Shown here one piece after another: positions 24,717-32,271 of a stretch of 64,000 nucleotides of DNA; positions within the stretch are counted from its first letter, which is position 1, and the number at the start of each line of letters is the position of its first letter. The position numbers and the translations under genes were made by a program. Under the pieces are notes generated by a model that saw only the letters and a list, made by a program, of their open reading frames with translations, searched no databases and was not told the DNA's origin. The stretch is taken from NCBI GenBank assembly GCA_902768785.1, contig CACXMM010000010.1, forward strand, positions 1 to 64,000, read 5' to 3'. The DNA is from an uncultured Prevotellaceae bacterium. Lineage in GTDB: Bacteria; Bacteroidota; Bacteroidia; Bacteroidales; Bacteroidaceae.

Positions 24717-25409
24717 ATGGCAAACGTAAACGTGAAAGAACAGAATGTTGAGACAATCAACAAAGGTGAGGAATTCCTGTTGAAGAACAAGAAGACCATT
24801 ATGTACGCGGTTATCGCTTTAGTGGTGATTATCGCAGGTATTATCCTCTACAACAACTTCGTGAAGACTCCGCGTGAGGCAGAAGCAAGTACAGAACTGG
24901 CTAAAGGTCAGGATCTGTTCAACAACCAGCAGTTCGACAAAGCGCTCAACGGCGATGGTGCCACATACGCTGGTTTCGCCAAGATCGCCTCTGACTATAG
25001 TAGTACCGCAGCTGGCAACCTGGCCAATCTCTATGCTGGTCTGTGCTATGCGAACTTAGGAAAATGGCAAGAGGCCGTGAACTTCCTCGACAAATATTCT
25101 CCTGCCGACGATGAGATGGTAAGTCCTGCTGCCGTGGCAGCCTTAGGTAATGCTTATGCTCATGTCAAGGAGATCGACAAAGCCGTTGCCAATCTGAAGA
25201 AAGCTGCTAAGATGGCTGACAGTCAGGCTCTCGAGAACACCAACAACAGTCTGGCTCCTACCTTCCTGTTGCAGGCAGCTACTCTGTTGGAGAGTCAGAA
25301 AAACAAAGCCGAGGCACTGAAGATCTACCAGGACATCAAGAAGAAGTACGTGAACTCTCCGATCTCTCAGGAGATTGACAAGTATATCGAACGTGCAAGC
25401 GCTCAATAA
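24717..25409 (+). CDS. Membrane-anchored tetratricopeptide repeat protein
   Basis: A 230-residue protein with a cytoplasmic N-terminus of about 28 residues, one membrane helix ([21 protein letters not shown]), and a periplasmic domain with TPR-like helical pairs ([88 protein letters not shown]). This matches the YfgM/TPR_21 type of envelope scaffold. It overlaps ribH by 1 nt, an arrangement seen in other Bacteroidales. A link to riboflavin synthesis is not implied by the fold. It probably serves protein-protein contacts at the inner membrane. Confidence 0.85.
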   Translation: MANVNVKEQNVETINKGEEFLLKNKKTIMYAVIALVVIIAGIILYNNFVKTPREAEASTELAKGQDLFNNQQFDKALNGDGATYAGFAKIASDYSSTAAGNLANLYAGLCYANLGKWQEAVNFLDKYSPADDEMVSPAAVAALGNAYAHVKEIDKAVANLKKAAKMADSQALENTNNSLAPTFLLQAATLLESQKNKAEALKIYQDIKKKYVNSPISQEIDKYIERASAQ

Positions 25410-25879
25410 TGGCTACTAAGAACCTTTCGGAATACAACATGGAGAAGGTGCCCGATGCCAGTAACATGTGTTTTGGCATTGTGGTAGCAGAATGGAATCC
25501 AGAGATTACCGGAGCCTTACTCAATGGTGCTGTCAGTACGTTGGAGAAACACGGTGCTCTTCCTGAGAATATCCATGTAAAAACAGTTCCCGGCTCTTTT
25601 GAGTTGATCTACGGTGCCCATCAGATGACACTCAACGGTGGTTACGACGCCATCATCATCTTAGGCAGTGTGATTCGTGGTGAGACTCCCCATTTCGACT
25701 ATATCTGTCAGGGTGTGACCCAAGGCATTGCTCATCTTAATGTCACCAGTGAGATTCCCGTTGTCTATGGACTGCTTACCACCAACGACCTACAACAGGC
25801 GAAGGATCGTGCCGGCGGTCGTTTAGGAAACAAAGGCGATGAGTGTGCGGTAGTAGCTATCAAAATGGCAAAGTTCTAA
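25409..25879 (+). CDS. ribH: 6,7-dimethyl-8-ribityllumazine synthase
   Basis: A 156-residue enzyme that condenses 5-amino-6-ribitylamino-uracil with 3,4-dihydroxy-2-butanone 4-phosphate, the penultimate step of riboflavin synthesis. Motifs: the pyrimidine-binding [10 protein letters not shown], the [12 protein letters not shown] loop, [12 protein letters not shown] with the catalytic His, [19 protein letters not shown] and [14 protein letters not shown]. It shares the start codon region with the preceding TPR gene stop (TAATG). A strong terminator at 25898-25932 ends the operon. Confidence 0.97.
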   Translation: MATKNLSEYNMEKVPDASNMCFGIVVAEWNPEITGALLNGAVSTLEKHGALPENIHVKTVPGSFELIYGAHQMTLNGGYDAIIILGSVIRGETPHFDYICQGVTQGIAHLNVTSEIPVVYGLLTTNDLQQAKDRAGGRLGNKGDECAVVAIKMAKF

Positions 25880-25897
25880 TGGAACCCATCCATATTC

Positions 25898-25932
25898 AAG
25901 AGGGTATGTTTCGGCATACCCTCTTTTGTTTA
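25898..25932 (+). terminator. Rho-independent terminator after ribH
   Basis: AAGAGGGTATG (25898-25908) pairs with CATACCCTCTT (25915-25925) around TTTCGG, followed by TTGTTT. It begins 19 nt after the ribH stop. Confidence 0.9.
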
Positions 25933-25998
25933 TCCCCTTTTCCTTCTGTTCGGCAGAAAAAGTAGTCGTAAGAATTGTCGGATTCAGAAAAAGTGATT

Positions 25999-26006
25999 AT
26001 CTTTGC
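25999..26006 (+). promoter_or_regulatory. -7 box of the exodeoxyribonuclease III gene
   Basis: TATCTTTG followed by CAAAA, with a TTG at 25975-25977 about 21 nt upstream. The ATG at 26024 lies 17 nt downstream. Confidence 0.65.
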
Positions 26007-26023
26007 AAAAACATCATCAGGAC

Positions 26024-26785
26024 ATGAAATTCATAAGTTGGAACGTGAATGGCCTGCGGGCCTGTGAAGGAAAAGGATGCTTCAGCGAAGCATTCAAGGC
26101 ATTGGATGCTGATTTCTTCTGTCTGCAAGAAACGAAGATGCAGGCAGGACAGTTGGATTTGCAGTTCGAGGGATATACCTCATACTGGAACTATGCCGAG
26201 AAAAAAGGCTATAGCGGTACGGCCATCTACACCAAGCACCAACCACTGAACGTCAGCTACGGCATCGGTATAGAGGAACACGACCATGAGGGAAGGGTGA
26301 TTACCTTGGAGATGGAGAAATTCTATCTTGTTACTGTCTATACGCCGAACTCTCAAGACGGACTGAAGCGTCTCGACTACCGCATGCAGTGGGAGGATGA
26401 TTTCCTTGCCTATATCAAGGGATTGGATGCGAAGAAACCCGTAATCTTCTGTGGTGACCTGAACGTAGCACATCAGGAAATCGACTTAAAGAATCCCAAG
26501 ACAAACCGTAAGAATGCCGGTTTCACTGATGAGGAACGTGCGAAGTTCTCCACCTTATTGACCAACGGTTTCACCGATTCGTTCCGCTTCTTCTACCCCG
26601 ACATGGAGAATATCTATTCCTGGTGGAGCTACCGCTTTAAAGCAAGAGAGAAGAATGCAGGGTGGCGCATCGATTACTTCGTGGTTTCCAATCGCATTGC
26701 CGACAAGATGCTGGATGCCAAGATCCACACTGAGATCTATGGCAGTGACCATTGTCCCGTGGAACTGGTAATTGATGAAGGATGA
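26024..26785 (+). CDS. xth: Exodeoxyribonuclease III
   Basis: A 253-residue AP endonuclease/exonuclease of the EEP fold. Metal and catalytic motifs are all present: [57 protein letters not shown] and [12 protein letters not shown]. It nicks DNA at abasic sites in base-excision repair. The ATG at 26024 is preceded by CAGGAC and follows the promoter. The frame opens earlier (26003), but that lies inside the promoter. The last codons (IDEG, stop) are formed from a GATGAAG heptamer array that continues downstream, so the C-terminus has been shaped by the repeat. Confidence 0.96.
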   Translation: MKFISWNVNGLRACEGKGCFSEAFKALDADFFCLQETKMQAGQLDLQFEGYTSYWNYAEKKGYSGTAIYTKHQPLNVSYGIGIEEHDHEGRVITLEMEKFYLVTVYTPNSQDGLKRLDYRMQWEDDFLAYIKGLDAKKPVIFCGDLNVAHQEIDLKNPKTNRKNAGFTDEERAKFSTLLTNGFTDSFRFFYPDMENIYSWWSYRFKAREKNAGWRIDYFVVSNRIADKMLDAKIHTEIYGSDHCPVELVIDEG

Positions 26786-26859
26786 AGATAAAAGATGAAG
26801 GATGAAAGATGAAGGATGAAAGATGAAGGATGAAGGATGAAAGATGAAGGATGAAAGAA
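26774..26859 (+). repeat. GATGAAG heptamer array overlapping the ExoIII stop codon
   Basis: About twelve 7-nt units of GATGAAG/GATGAAA. The ExoIII stop TGA lies inside the first units. Confidence 0.9.
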
Positions 26860-26861
26860 GA

Positions 26862-26945
26862 TAATTCGTCTAATTTGTCTAATTCGCAGAGATAATCTAA
26901 TTCGCAGAGATAATCTAATTCCCAGAGATAATCTAATTCGTAAAG
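26862..26945 (+). repeat. 18-bp tandem repeat before the DUF gene at 26952
   Basis: TAATTCGCAGAGATAATC occurs at 26880-26897, 26898-26915 and, with one change, 26916-26933. It is flanked by the shorter half-units TAATTCGTC and TAATTTGTC and a trailing TAATTCGTAAAG that forms the leader of the next gene. Confidence 0.9.
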
Positions 26946-26951
26946 AAGAAT

Positions 26952-27335
26952 ATGAAAGTAAAAGAATTATTTGAGACCTTTGAGTTTGAGGACATCTTCC
27001 CAACAGTCGCCAATATGTATCCGAATGCGAGGCGTCACAAGCGCGAGTTCCAAGAGGCCTTCGACATTCTGCAGAATATCCGTTACACCTCCAGTAACAA
27101 GAACGTACGATATATGGTCATTGAAGACAAAGAATCGCACGACACCTACTTCGGTGCCCAGGACTCCACGTTTAAGACCACTTGGGACGTGTTGGCAGGG
27201 AAAGAGGTGAAACGTGATAAATACGTTGACCTCACCGATGAGGAGATAGCAGCCAACATCCTGATCAATGCTATCTTCCTCGGCAATTGCCCCAAAAGCT
27301 TTGAAGAGAGCCAAAGAATTCTAAAAAGAGCCTGA
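26952..27335 (+). CDS. Uncharacterised small Bacteroidales protein (possibly DUF6557)
   Basis: A 127-residue soluble protein with no signal peptide: MKVKELFETFEFEDIFPTVANMYPNARRHKREFQEAFDILQ, a beta part (TYFGAQDSTFKTTWDVLAGKEV) and a helical C-terminus (LTDEEIAANILINAIFLGNC). I believe it belongs to a Bacteroidales-restricted domain family, possibly DUF6557, but I recall that name without certainty. It is led by tandem repeats (26862-26945) and followed by a convergent lipoprotein gene across a small dyad. No catalytic motif is recognised. Confidence 0.75.
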   Translation: MKVKELFETFEFEDIFPTVANMYPNARRHKREFQEAFDILQNIRYTSSNKNVRYMVIEDKESHDTYFGAQDSTFKTTWDVLAGKEVKRDKYVDLTDEEIAANILINAIFLGNCPKSFEESQRILKRA

Positions 27336-27344
27336 TTTAATGTG

Positions 27345-27366
27345 AGAAATGAGATCTCAGTTCTCG
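27345..27366. terminator. Dyad between convergent genes, possible terminator
   Basis: GAGAA-a-TGAGATCTCA-g-TTCTC is an almost perfect inverted repeat between the stop codons at 27335 (+) and 27371 (-). It lacks a loop and a T run, so termination is uncertain. Confidence 0.35.
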
Positions 27367-27370
27367 ACTC

Positions 27371-27946
27371 TCAAATGTCTTCTTCCTCCTCCGGCTGCAC
27401 CGAATCCAGCTGCGTATCTCTCTTGACGCTCACATCCCCCATACGGGAAATGGTGACGATCAATGGGATATACTCATCACTTAGTTTATCGGGTGATCCC
27501 ACGCTGGAACCGAAATACAGGTTATCCCCCTCGGCCCTGTCGAGGACAAGTCCTAACAGCACTCCATGGTCACGGGTATTCGCATCCACATAGTCGGCGA
27601 AGCTCTTCTTAGAGAACACGCGGTTGAAGAACTCCGATCCGTCAGCACGTAACACACGCACCCTCACCAGGTTATCGAAGTACTCATTCCCCTGCTCATC
27701 CTTTACCTTCGGCAGACTATCAGCTACAAAGCGGTGAACCTCTACCTTATAGGTTTTGTCCAACCATTTCACATCGTCAGATTGTTTGAACTCACTCATC
27801 CTGACAGGTGCTGCGGGCTTATGTTCCACTGGTTTCGGTGCGATAATCACATTCGACTGCTTCTTCTCCGAACATGACATCATCAGGCAGGCCACCACCA
27901 AGGCAGCTGCCATTCCTAAGCAATGTTTGATCTTCATTTTTATCAT
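27371..27946 (-). CDS. DUF4738 family lipoprotein
   Basis: A 191-residue lipoprotein: signal KHCLGMAAALVVACLMMSC with the modified Cys near residue 25, a short linker rich in Pro and Lys, then a beta-rich domain (LDKTYKVEVHRFVADSLPKVKDEQGN, ADGSEFFNRVFSKKSFADYV, DNLYFGSSVGSPDKLSDEYIPLIVTISRMG) matching DUF4738. The C-terminus is highly acidic (EEEEDI). Two ATG codons, at 27946 and 27937, are possible, and the first has an upstream AAGAAA. It is divergent from the DUF4230 pair. The function is unknown; probably it is outer-membrane-attached. Confidence 0.8.
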   Translation of the reverse strand: MIKMKIKHCLGMAAALVVACLMMSCSEKKQSNVIIAPKPVEHKPAAPVRMSEFKQSDDVKWLDKTYKVEVHRFVADSLPKVKDEQGNEYFDNLVRVRVLRADGSEFFNRVFSKKSFADYVDANTRDHGVLLGLVLDRAEGDNLYFGSSVGSPDKLSDEYIPLIVTISRMGDVSVKRDTQLDSVQPEEEEDI

Positions 27947-28004
27947 TGTTTCTTATATTAACTAACATTTTGAAAGAAAATTGTGATGAATGCCGAAAAT
28001 TTAC

Positions 28005-28012
28005 TACCTTTG
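28005..28012 (+). promoter_or_regulatory. -7 box of the DUF4230 gene pair
   Basis: TACCTTTG followed by CGGGG, with a TTG 21 nt upstream at 27981-27983 and the ATG at 28034. Confidence 0.6.
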
Positions 28013-28033
28013 CGGGGAAAAAGAGAACGCATC

Positions 28034-28702
28034 ATGAAACAAAGAATATGCTTTGCCCTGCTCTCCTTGCTCCTCATGGTATCCTGCAGCGACAATAAGC
28101 CGATGGTAACGGAGCCTGAGCCCATCGACACCATCCCCATGATGGTGATGCAGATACAGAAATGTGCCAAGCTCTATACCGCCGAGTATCATGTCCACAA
28201 GATTGTGACCCACGATGATCAGATGAAGCTGAAGGGCTCCTTCCTGCAGAAAGAGTTCAATATCACCCTACCCGTAGGACAGCGGAAGATTGCCATTCCC
28301 ATGGATGCCACCTTGAAAGCATCCATCGACTTCAGTCAGTTCTCCAAAAAGAATGTCAAACGCCATGGTGACAAGATCGAGATCATCCTTCCCGATCCCG
28401 TAGTAGAGCTCACCAGCAGTAAGATCAACCATGCGGAGATCAAGAAACAGGTATCAATTCTCCGCGCCAATTTCTCCGATGCCGAGATGGCCAGCTACGA
28501 GAACCAAGGGCGGGCTGCCATCGTGAACGACATCCCTCGCATGGGTATCCTCCCGATGGCTCAGGCCAGTGCCGCGAAGACACTCGTCCCCATGATCGTA
28601 GCCATGGGCTATGCCGAGGAGAATGTCACGATTACGTTCCGTAAGGAGTTCACCTTAAGAGACCTCCCCAAATTGTTTGACTCAAAATCTTTCGCACGAT
28701 GA
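28034..28702 (+). CDS. DUF4230 domain lipoprotein
   Basis: A 222-residue protein with a lipoprotein signal (KQRICFALLSLLLMVSC) and a DUF4230 domain (CAKLYTAEYHVHKIVTHDD, IAIPMDATLKASIDFSQFSKKNV, IEIILPDPVVELTSSKINHAEIK). The frame opens at 27983, but that ATG lies upstream of the promoter box, so 28034 is the start. The stop overlaps the start of a second DUF4230 gene (ATGA, 4 nt). The duplicated arrangement suggests the two proteins work together, perhaps as a heteromeric envelope complex, which is inference. Confidence 0.85.
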   Translation: MKQRICFALLSLLLMVSCSDNKPMVTEPEPIDTIPMMVMQIQKCAKLYTAEYHVHKIVTHDDQMKLKGSFLQKEFNITLPVGQRKIAIPMDATLKASIDFSQFSKKNVKRHGDKIEIILPDPVVELTSSKINHAEIKKQVSILRANFSDAEMASYENQGRAAIVNDIPRMGILPMAQASAAKTLVPMIVAMGYAEENVTITFRKEFTLRDLPKLFDSKSFAR

Positions 28703-29457
28703 CCAAGCCAGATACCATCCCATCGACAACCAAGAAAAAGAAGACCACAGTGACGAAGAAGTCTGCCAACAAGTCCAAGAAGACGAAGCAGGCTGCCGAC
28801 GCCACACAGGAGGAGATCACCAAAGGTATCGAGGATGTGCTCACCGCCCTGTTCCAGATGATCGGTAAAGCCAGTAAGTGGACCATTATCGCTATCCTCG
28901 CTCTGGTAGCCATTGCCTTGGGTGTTACCTATTATCTGTTCCATACCATGACCGATGCCAATGCGAATATCGAGATTGACCAGCGCATCGGTGTTACCCC
29001 CACACAGATCAAGTCGATGAAAGACATCGGACAATGGGAGTTCCTCGCCATTGCCGATGAAGAGATGATCGACACCACCCGTAACGGTTTCTTCACCGAC
29101 GATCAGCTCATCCGCATCTACTATGGTACGCTACGGTTAGGTATCGACATGAGCGATGTGCAAGACAACTGGATTGAGAAGGAAAAAGATACCCTGATCG
29201 TGACCTTGCCCCCCGTAAAGCTCCTTGATGATAAATTCATCGACGAAGCCCGCACCCAGTCGTTCTATGAGTCGGGCAAATGGACGGATGCCGACCGTGA
29301 GGCCATGTACCAACGTGCATACCGCAAGATGAAGGATCGCTGCATGACAAAGGAGAACATCTCCAGTGCCGAAGATAATGCCACACGCCAATTCTATCAA
29401 CTCATGCGATCCATGGGACACGAAAAGATTAAGGTAAAAGTAAAGAATAAAGAGTAA
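28699..29457 (+). CDS. DUF4230 domain membrane protein
   Basis: A 252-residue protein with a very basic Lys/Thr-rich cytoplasmic tail (residues 1-45), one membrane helix (WTIIAILALVAIALGVTYYLF at about 65-85), then a DUF4230 domain (IDQRIGVTPTQIKSMKDIGQWEFLAIADEEMIDTTRNG, ILVTLPPVKLLDDKFIDEA). It differs from its upstream partner in being anchored by a helix instead of a lipid. Translation is coupled through a 4-nt overlap. The function is unknown. Confidence 0.85.
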   Translation: MTKPDTIPSTTKKKKTTVTKKSANKSKKTKQAADATQEEITKGIEDVLTALFQMIGKASKWTIIAILALVAIALGVTYYLFHTMTDANANIEIDQRIGVTPTQIKSMKDIGQWEFLAIADEEMIDTTRNGFFTDDQLIRIYYGTLRLGIDMSDVQDNWIEKEKDTLIVTLPPVKLLDDKFIDEARTQSFYESGKWTDADREAMYQRAYRKMKDRCMTKENISSAEDNATRQFYQLMRSMGHEKIKVKVKNKE

Positions 29458-29574
29458 GGAATTTGGCTTTCCCAGCTGGCTCCATTATACAATTGCTACC
29501 ACAGTGGTGATGAGGACATAGCATCAAGAGCAACATCATTCGTCAAATTCGACAAATTCGTAGAGAAGAGCAAC

Positions 29575-30972
29575 ATGAACCAGATTAATGAATTATTGAC
29601 AGACATCAGCGGTCTCCTATGGGGTTGGCCAATGATCATATTGTTATTAGGAACGCACCTGTTTTTAACCATCCGACTGAAATTCCCGCAACGATATCTG
29701 TGGACAGCTATTAAGCTGAGTATCAGGAAAGACAAGGGATCGAAAGGTGACGTATCACAGTTCGGTGCCTTAGCTACCGCCCTCGCGGCCACCATCGGAA
29801 CAGGAAACATCGTGGGTGTGGCCACGGCAGTGGCATTAGGTGGTCCTGGCGCTGTACTCTGGTGCTGGCTCACCGGTCTGTTCGGTATCTCCACGAAGTA
29901 TGCCGAAGGACTATTAGCCGTGAAATACCGTGAGAAGACGGCCGATGGAAGGATGTTAGGTGGCCCGATGTATGCCTTGGAACGTGGTCTGGGGTGGAAA
30001 GGCATGGCTATCCTCTTTGCCCTGTTCACCGCCATTGCCTCCTTTGGTATCGGTAATACCGTCCAGGCCAACGCTATTGCCACCCTCACCTCCGAGACCT
30101 ACCATGTCTCTCCTTATATCACCGGTATCGTGATCATGCTGCTCACTGGTGCCGTGGTGTTAGGTGGCATCAAGAGCATCGCCAGGGTATGTACCATGCT
30201 CGTTCCTTTCATGGCCTTCTTCTATGTCATCGGCTGCATCATCATCCTCTTCATGAACGGTGAATATGTATGGCCTGCCCTGAAGCTCATCTGCGAGTCG
30301 GCATTCTCACCACAGGCAGCAGGTGGGGGCTTTGCTGGCAGTACGGTGATGATGGCCGCCCGCTTCGGTATTGCTCGCGGTCTGTTCTCCAACGAATCAG
30401 GTATGGGTAGTGCGCCCATTGTGGCTGCTGCTGCCCAGACACGCAACCCCGTACGTCAGGCATTGGTATCTTCCAGCGGTACCTTCTGGGACACTGTGGT
30501 GATCTGTGCCCTCACCGGACTGGTTATCGTAAGCAGTGTTATTGCTTATCCCGATATCTCATACGAGAACGGAGCCACCCTTACCAAGGTAGCATTCAGT
30601 AAGATTCCTTATATCGGTGCTCCCCTGCTCACCTTCGGTCTGCTCACCTTCGCTTTCTCCACCATCCTCGGCTGGGAGTTGTATGGAGAGCGCGCCGTGG
30701 AGTATCTGGGTAATCTCGGGAAGCAATCTCCAGCATCCAAATTCCAGGCCAAGAACATTTATCGCATCCTCTACATCGCGGCCATCTTCTTCGGTGCGGT
30801 GATGAACCTCGCGGTGGTATGGAACCTTGCCGACTGCATGAATGCCCTCATGGCCATTCCCAACCTCCTCTCCCTGCTCTTCCTCAGTGGTGTATTGGTG
30901 AAGGAGACCAAGCATTATCTTTGGGAAGGACAGCTGGACAAGGACATGAAAGACTTAGATCAAAGCAACTGA
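29575..30972 (+). CDS. Sodium:alanine (AGCS) family amino-acid symporter
   Basis: A 465-residue inner-membrane transporter with about ten to eleven hydrophobic helices. The AGCS signature is clear: FGALATALAATIGTGNIVGVATAVALGGPGAVLWCWLTGLFGISTKYAE, and later FGIARGLFSNESGMGSAPIVAAAAQTRNPVRQAL. It couples Na+ entry to uptake of alanine or glycine. It starts about 117 nt after the DUF4230 pair, preceded by AATTCG-type repeats, and is followed by modular repeat locus 2. Its substrate within the family cannot be fixed from the sequence. Confidence 0.95.
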   Translation: MNQINELLTDISGLLWGWPMIILLLGTHLFLTIRLKFPQRYLWTAIKLSIRKDKGSKGDVSQFGALATALAATIGTGNIVGVATAVALGGPGAVLWCWLTGLFGISTKYAEGLLAVKYREKTADGRMLGGPMYALERGLGWKGMAILFALFTAIASFGIGNTVQANAIATLTSETYHVSPYITGIVIMLLTGAVVLGGIKSIARVCTMLVPFMAFFYVIGCIIILFMNGEYVWPALKLICESAFSPQAAGGGFAGSTVMMAARFGIARGLFSNESGMGSAPIVAAAAQTRNPVRQALVSSSGTFWDTVVICALTGLVIVSSVIAYPDISYENGATLTKVAFSKIPYIGAPLLTFGLLTFAFSTILGWELYGERAVEYLGNLGKQSPASKFQAKNIYRILYIAAIFFGAVMNLAVVWNLADCMNALMAIPNLLSLLFLSGVLVKETKHYLWEGQLDKDMKDLDQSN

Positions 30973-31046
30973 CAATCTAACATCTACAAAAGGTGTGAAT
31001 TATTCTGACAAGTGACCTTCTGAGAATGCCGTCAACGCAAAAAATC

Positions 31047-31430
31047 GGCCAGTTGGTCGCAAAAACGCGAAAATAGAGCAGTTTGCTAAGGTGTTGACAA
31101 TGAGCACCTTAGCTAAAATCCATGGTTTCCAACTCATAAAAACAGCGTTTTTTGAGTCCAAAAACATAGGTTTTAGGGTGCAAAAACATAGTTTTTAGGT
31201 GATGAAAACATAGTTTTTAGATGATGAAAACATAGTTTTTAGGTGATGAAAACATAGTTTTTAGGTGATGAAAACACCGTTTTTGTGAGTAGAGATGTCA
31301 TCTAAGAGTCGTTCCGAACGGCGTTATCACCCGTTCCGAACTCATCTATAGGGGGTAAAGTGACGGCGGAACGGCCCATAGATGACGGCGGAACGACCCT
31401 TAGATGACTTTAGAACGGGTAAAAGAACCG
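31047..31430 (+). repeat. Composite modular repeat element, locus 2
   Basis: Plus-strand order: leader (31047-31079); a hairpin GCTAAGGTG/CACCTTAGC (31085-31113) around TTGACAATGAG; seven A units with a 22-bp period (31137-31285, core AAAACATAGTTTTTAGGTGATG); and then C units (31290-31425; CATCTAAG, CGTTCCGAACGGCG, GTTCCGAACTCATCTA and so on). Module B is absent. Units 1 and 2 of the A array align base by base with those of locus 1. No open frame or gene is present in 30973-31603. Confidence 0.8.
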
Positions 31431-31497
31431 TTTTTATCCTCAATTTTCCTTATTTGCACATTTTTGTGGAGCTAATTTTTCATAATTATCTTGACAA

Positions 31498-31531
31498 TTA
31501 TCTATTGTTTGGAGTCTCAGACAATAGATAA
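31498..31531. other. Long hairpin upstream of mntP
   Basis: TTATCTATTGT (31498-31508) pairs perfectly with ACAATAGATAA (31521-31531) over a 12-nt loop. There is no T run on the plus strand, so it is not an ordinary terminator for the upstream region. It may be a regulatory site for mntP or a small repeat. Confidence 0.5.
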
Positions 31532-31603
31532 AAATCCTTACGCCTTAGATAGTTTTTGGAGATTCCCTTCCTGTTCTCCCAGATTTTTAGTACCTTCGCA
31601 GCC

Positions 31604-32179
31604 ATGATGGATTTCATTGATCTACTGCTTCTCGCCATTGCCTTAGCAATGGACTGCTTCACCGTCTCGATGGTGAGCGGTGCCATCCTACGGAAAACGG
31701 AATGGAAGGTAATCCTGTGGATTGCATTCCTCTTCGGTTTCTTCCAGGCGCTGATGCCCCTGTTGGGATGGTTGGGCACGACCTATGTACAGCAGTATAT
31801 CGAAGCGTACGACCACTGGATCGCTTTCGGTCTGCTGGCATTTATCGGTATAAGGATGATACGGGATTCGTTCATGCCAGAAGAGGAACGGTTCTTCAAT
31901 CCCCGTAAGTTACGCACACAAATCCTACTGGCCATAGCCACCAGTATTGATGCCTTGGCCGTAGGAATCTCATTTGTCTGCACAGGATATCAAACCCTGA
32001 GGAGCCTTACCCAGCCCCTGTGGATTATCGGTATTGTCTCCTTCCTTTTTTCCATCGTAGGGAACCTGCTCGGTATCCGCTTCGGTAAGGTAACTCATCG
32101 GCTCAAGCCCGAACTGTTAGGCGGAATCATCCTGATTGCCATCGGGTGCAAGATTCTATATACGCACCTCTTTGGATAG
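31604..32179 (+). CDS. mntP: Manganese efflux pump MntP
   Basis: A 191-residue protein with six membrane helices, in two homologous halves each carrying the conserved acidic helix motif: LLLAIALAMDCFTVSMVSG near residue 10 and LLAIATSIDALAVGISFV near residue 110. These Asp residues are required for Mn2+ export in MntP. The frame is open from 31556, but the start is ATG 31604 or 31607, immediately after a degenerate -7 box (TACCTTCG, 31591-31598), implying a nearly leaderless mRNA. No yybP-ykoY-type riboswitch is apparent upstream. A GATGAAG array follows its stop codon. Confidence 0.94.
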   Translation: MMDFIDLLLLAIALAMDCFTVSMVSGAILRKTEWKVILWIAFLFGFFQALMPLLGWLGTTYVQQYIEAYDHWIAFGLLAFIGIRMIRDSFMPEEERFFNPRKLRTQILLAIATSIDALAVGISFVCTGYQTLRSLTQPLWIIGIVSFLFSIVGNLLGIRFGKVTHRLKPELLGGIILIAIGCKILYTHLFG

Positions 32180-32260
32180 AGATGAAGGATGAAGGATGAA
32201 GGATGAAGGATGAAAGATGAAGGATGAAGGATGAAGGATGAAGGATGAAAGATGAAGGAT
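32180..32260 (+). repeat. GATGAAG heptamer array after mntP
   Basis: About eleven 7-nt units start right at the mntP stop codon and end 12 nt before the stop codon of the convergent GH31 gene. Confidence 0.9.
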
Positions 32261-32271
32261 ATAGTTACTCC

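Noticed and set aside
29496..30089. 197-codon minus-strand frame over the AGCS symporter
   Set aside because: Antisense shadow of a well-supported transporter gene; no domain, no promoter.
31137..31285. CRISPR array
   Set aside because: Units are 22 bp and contiguous, there are no unique spacers and there are no cas genes nearby.
31440..31603. Manganese riboswitch (yybP-ykoY type) upstream of mntP
   Set aside because: The conserved loop sequences of that riboswitch are not present; only one simple hairpin is seen.
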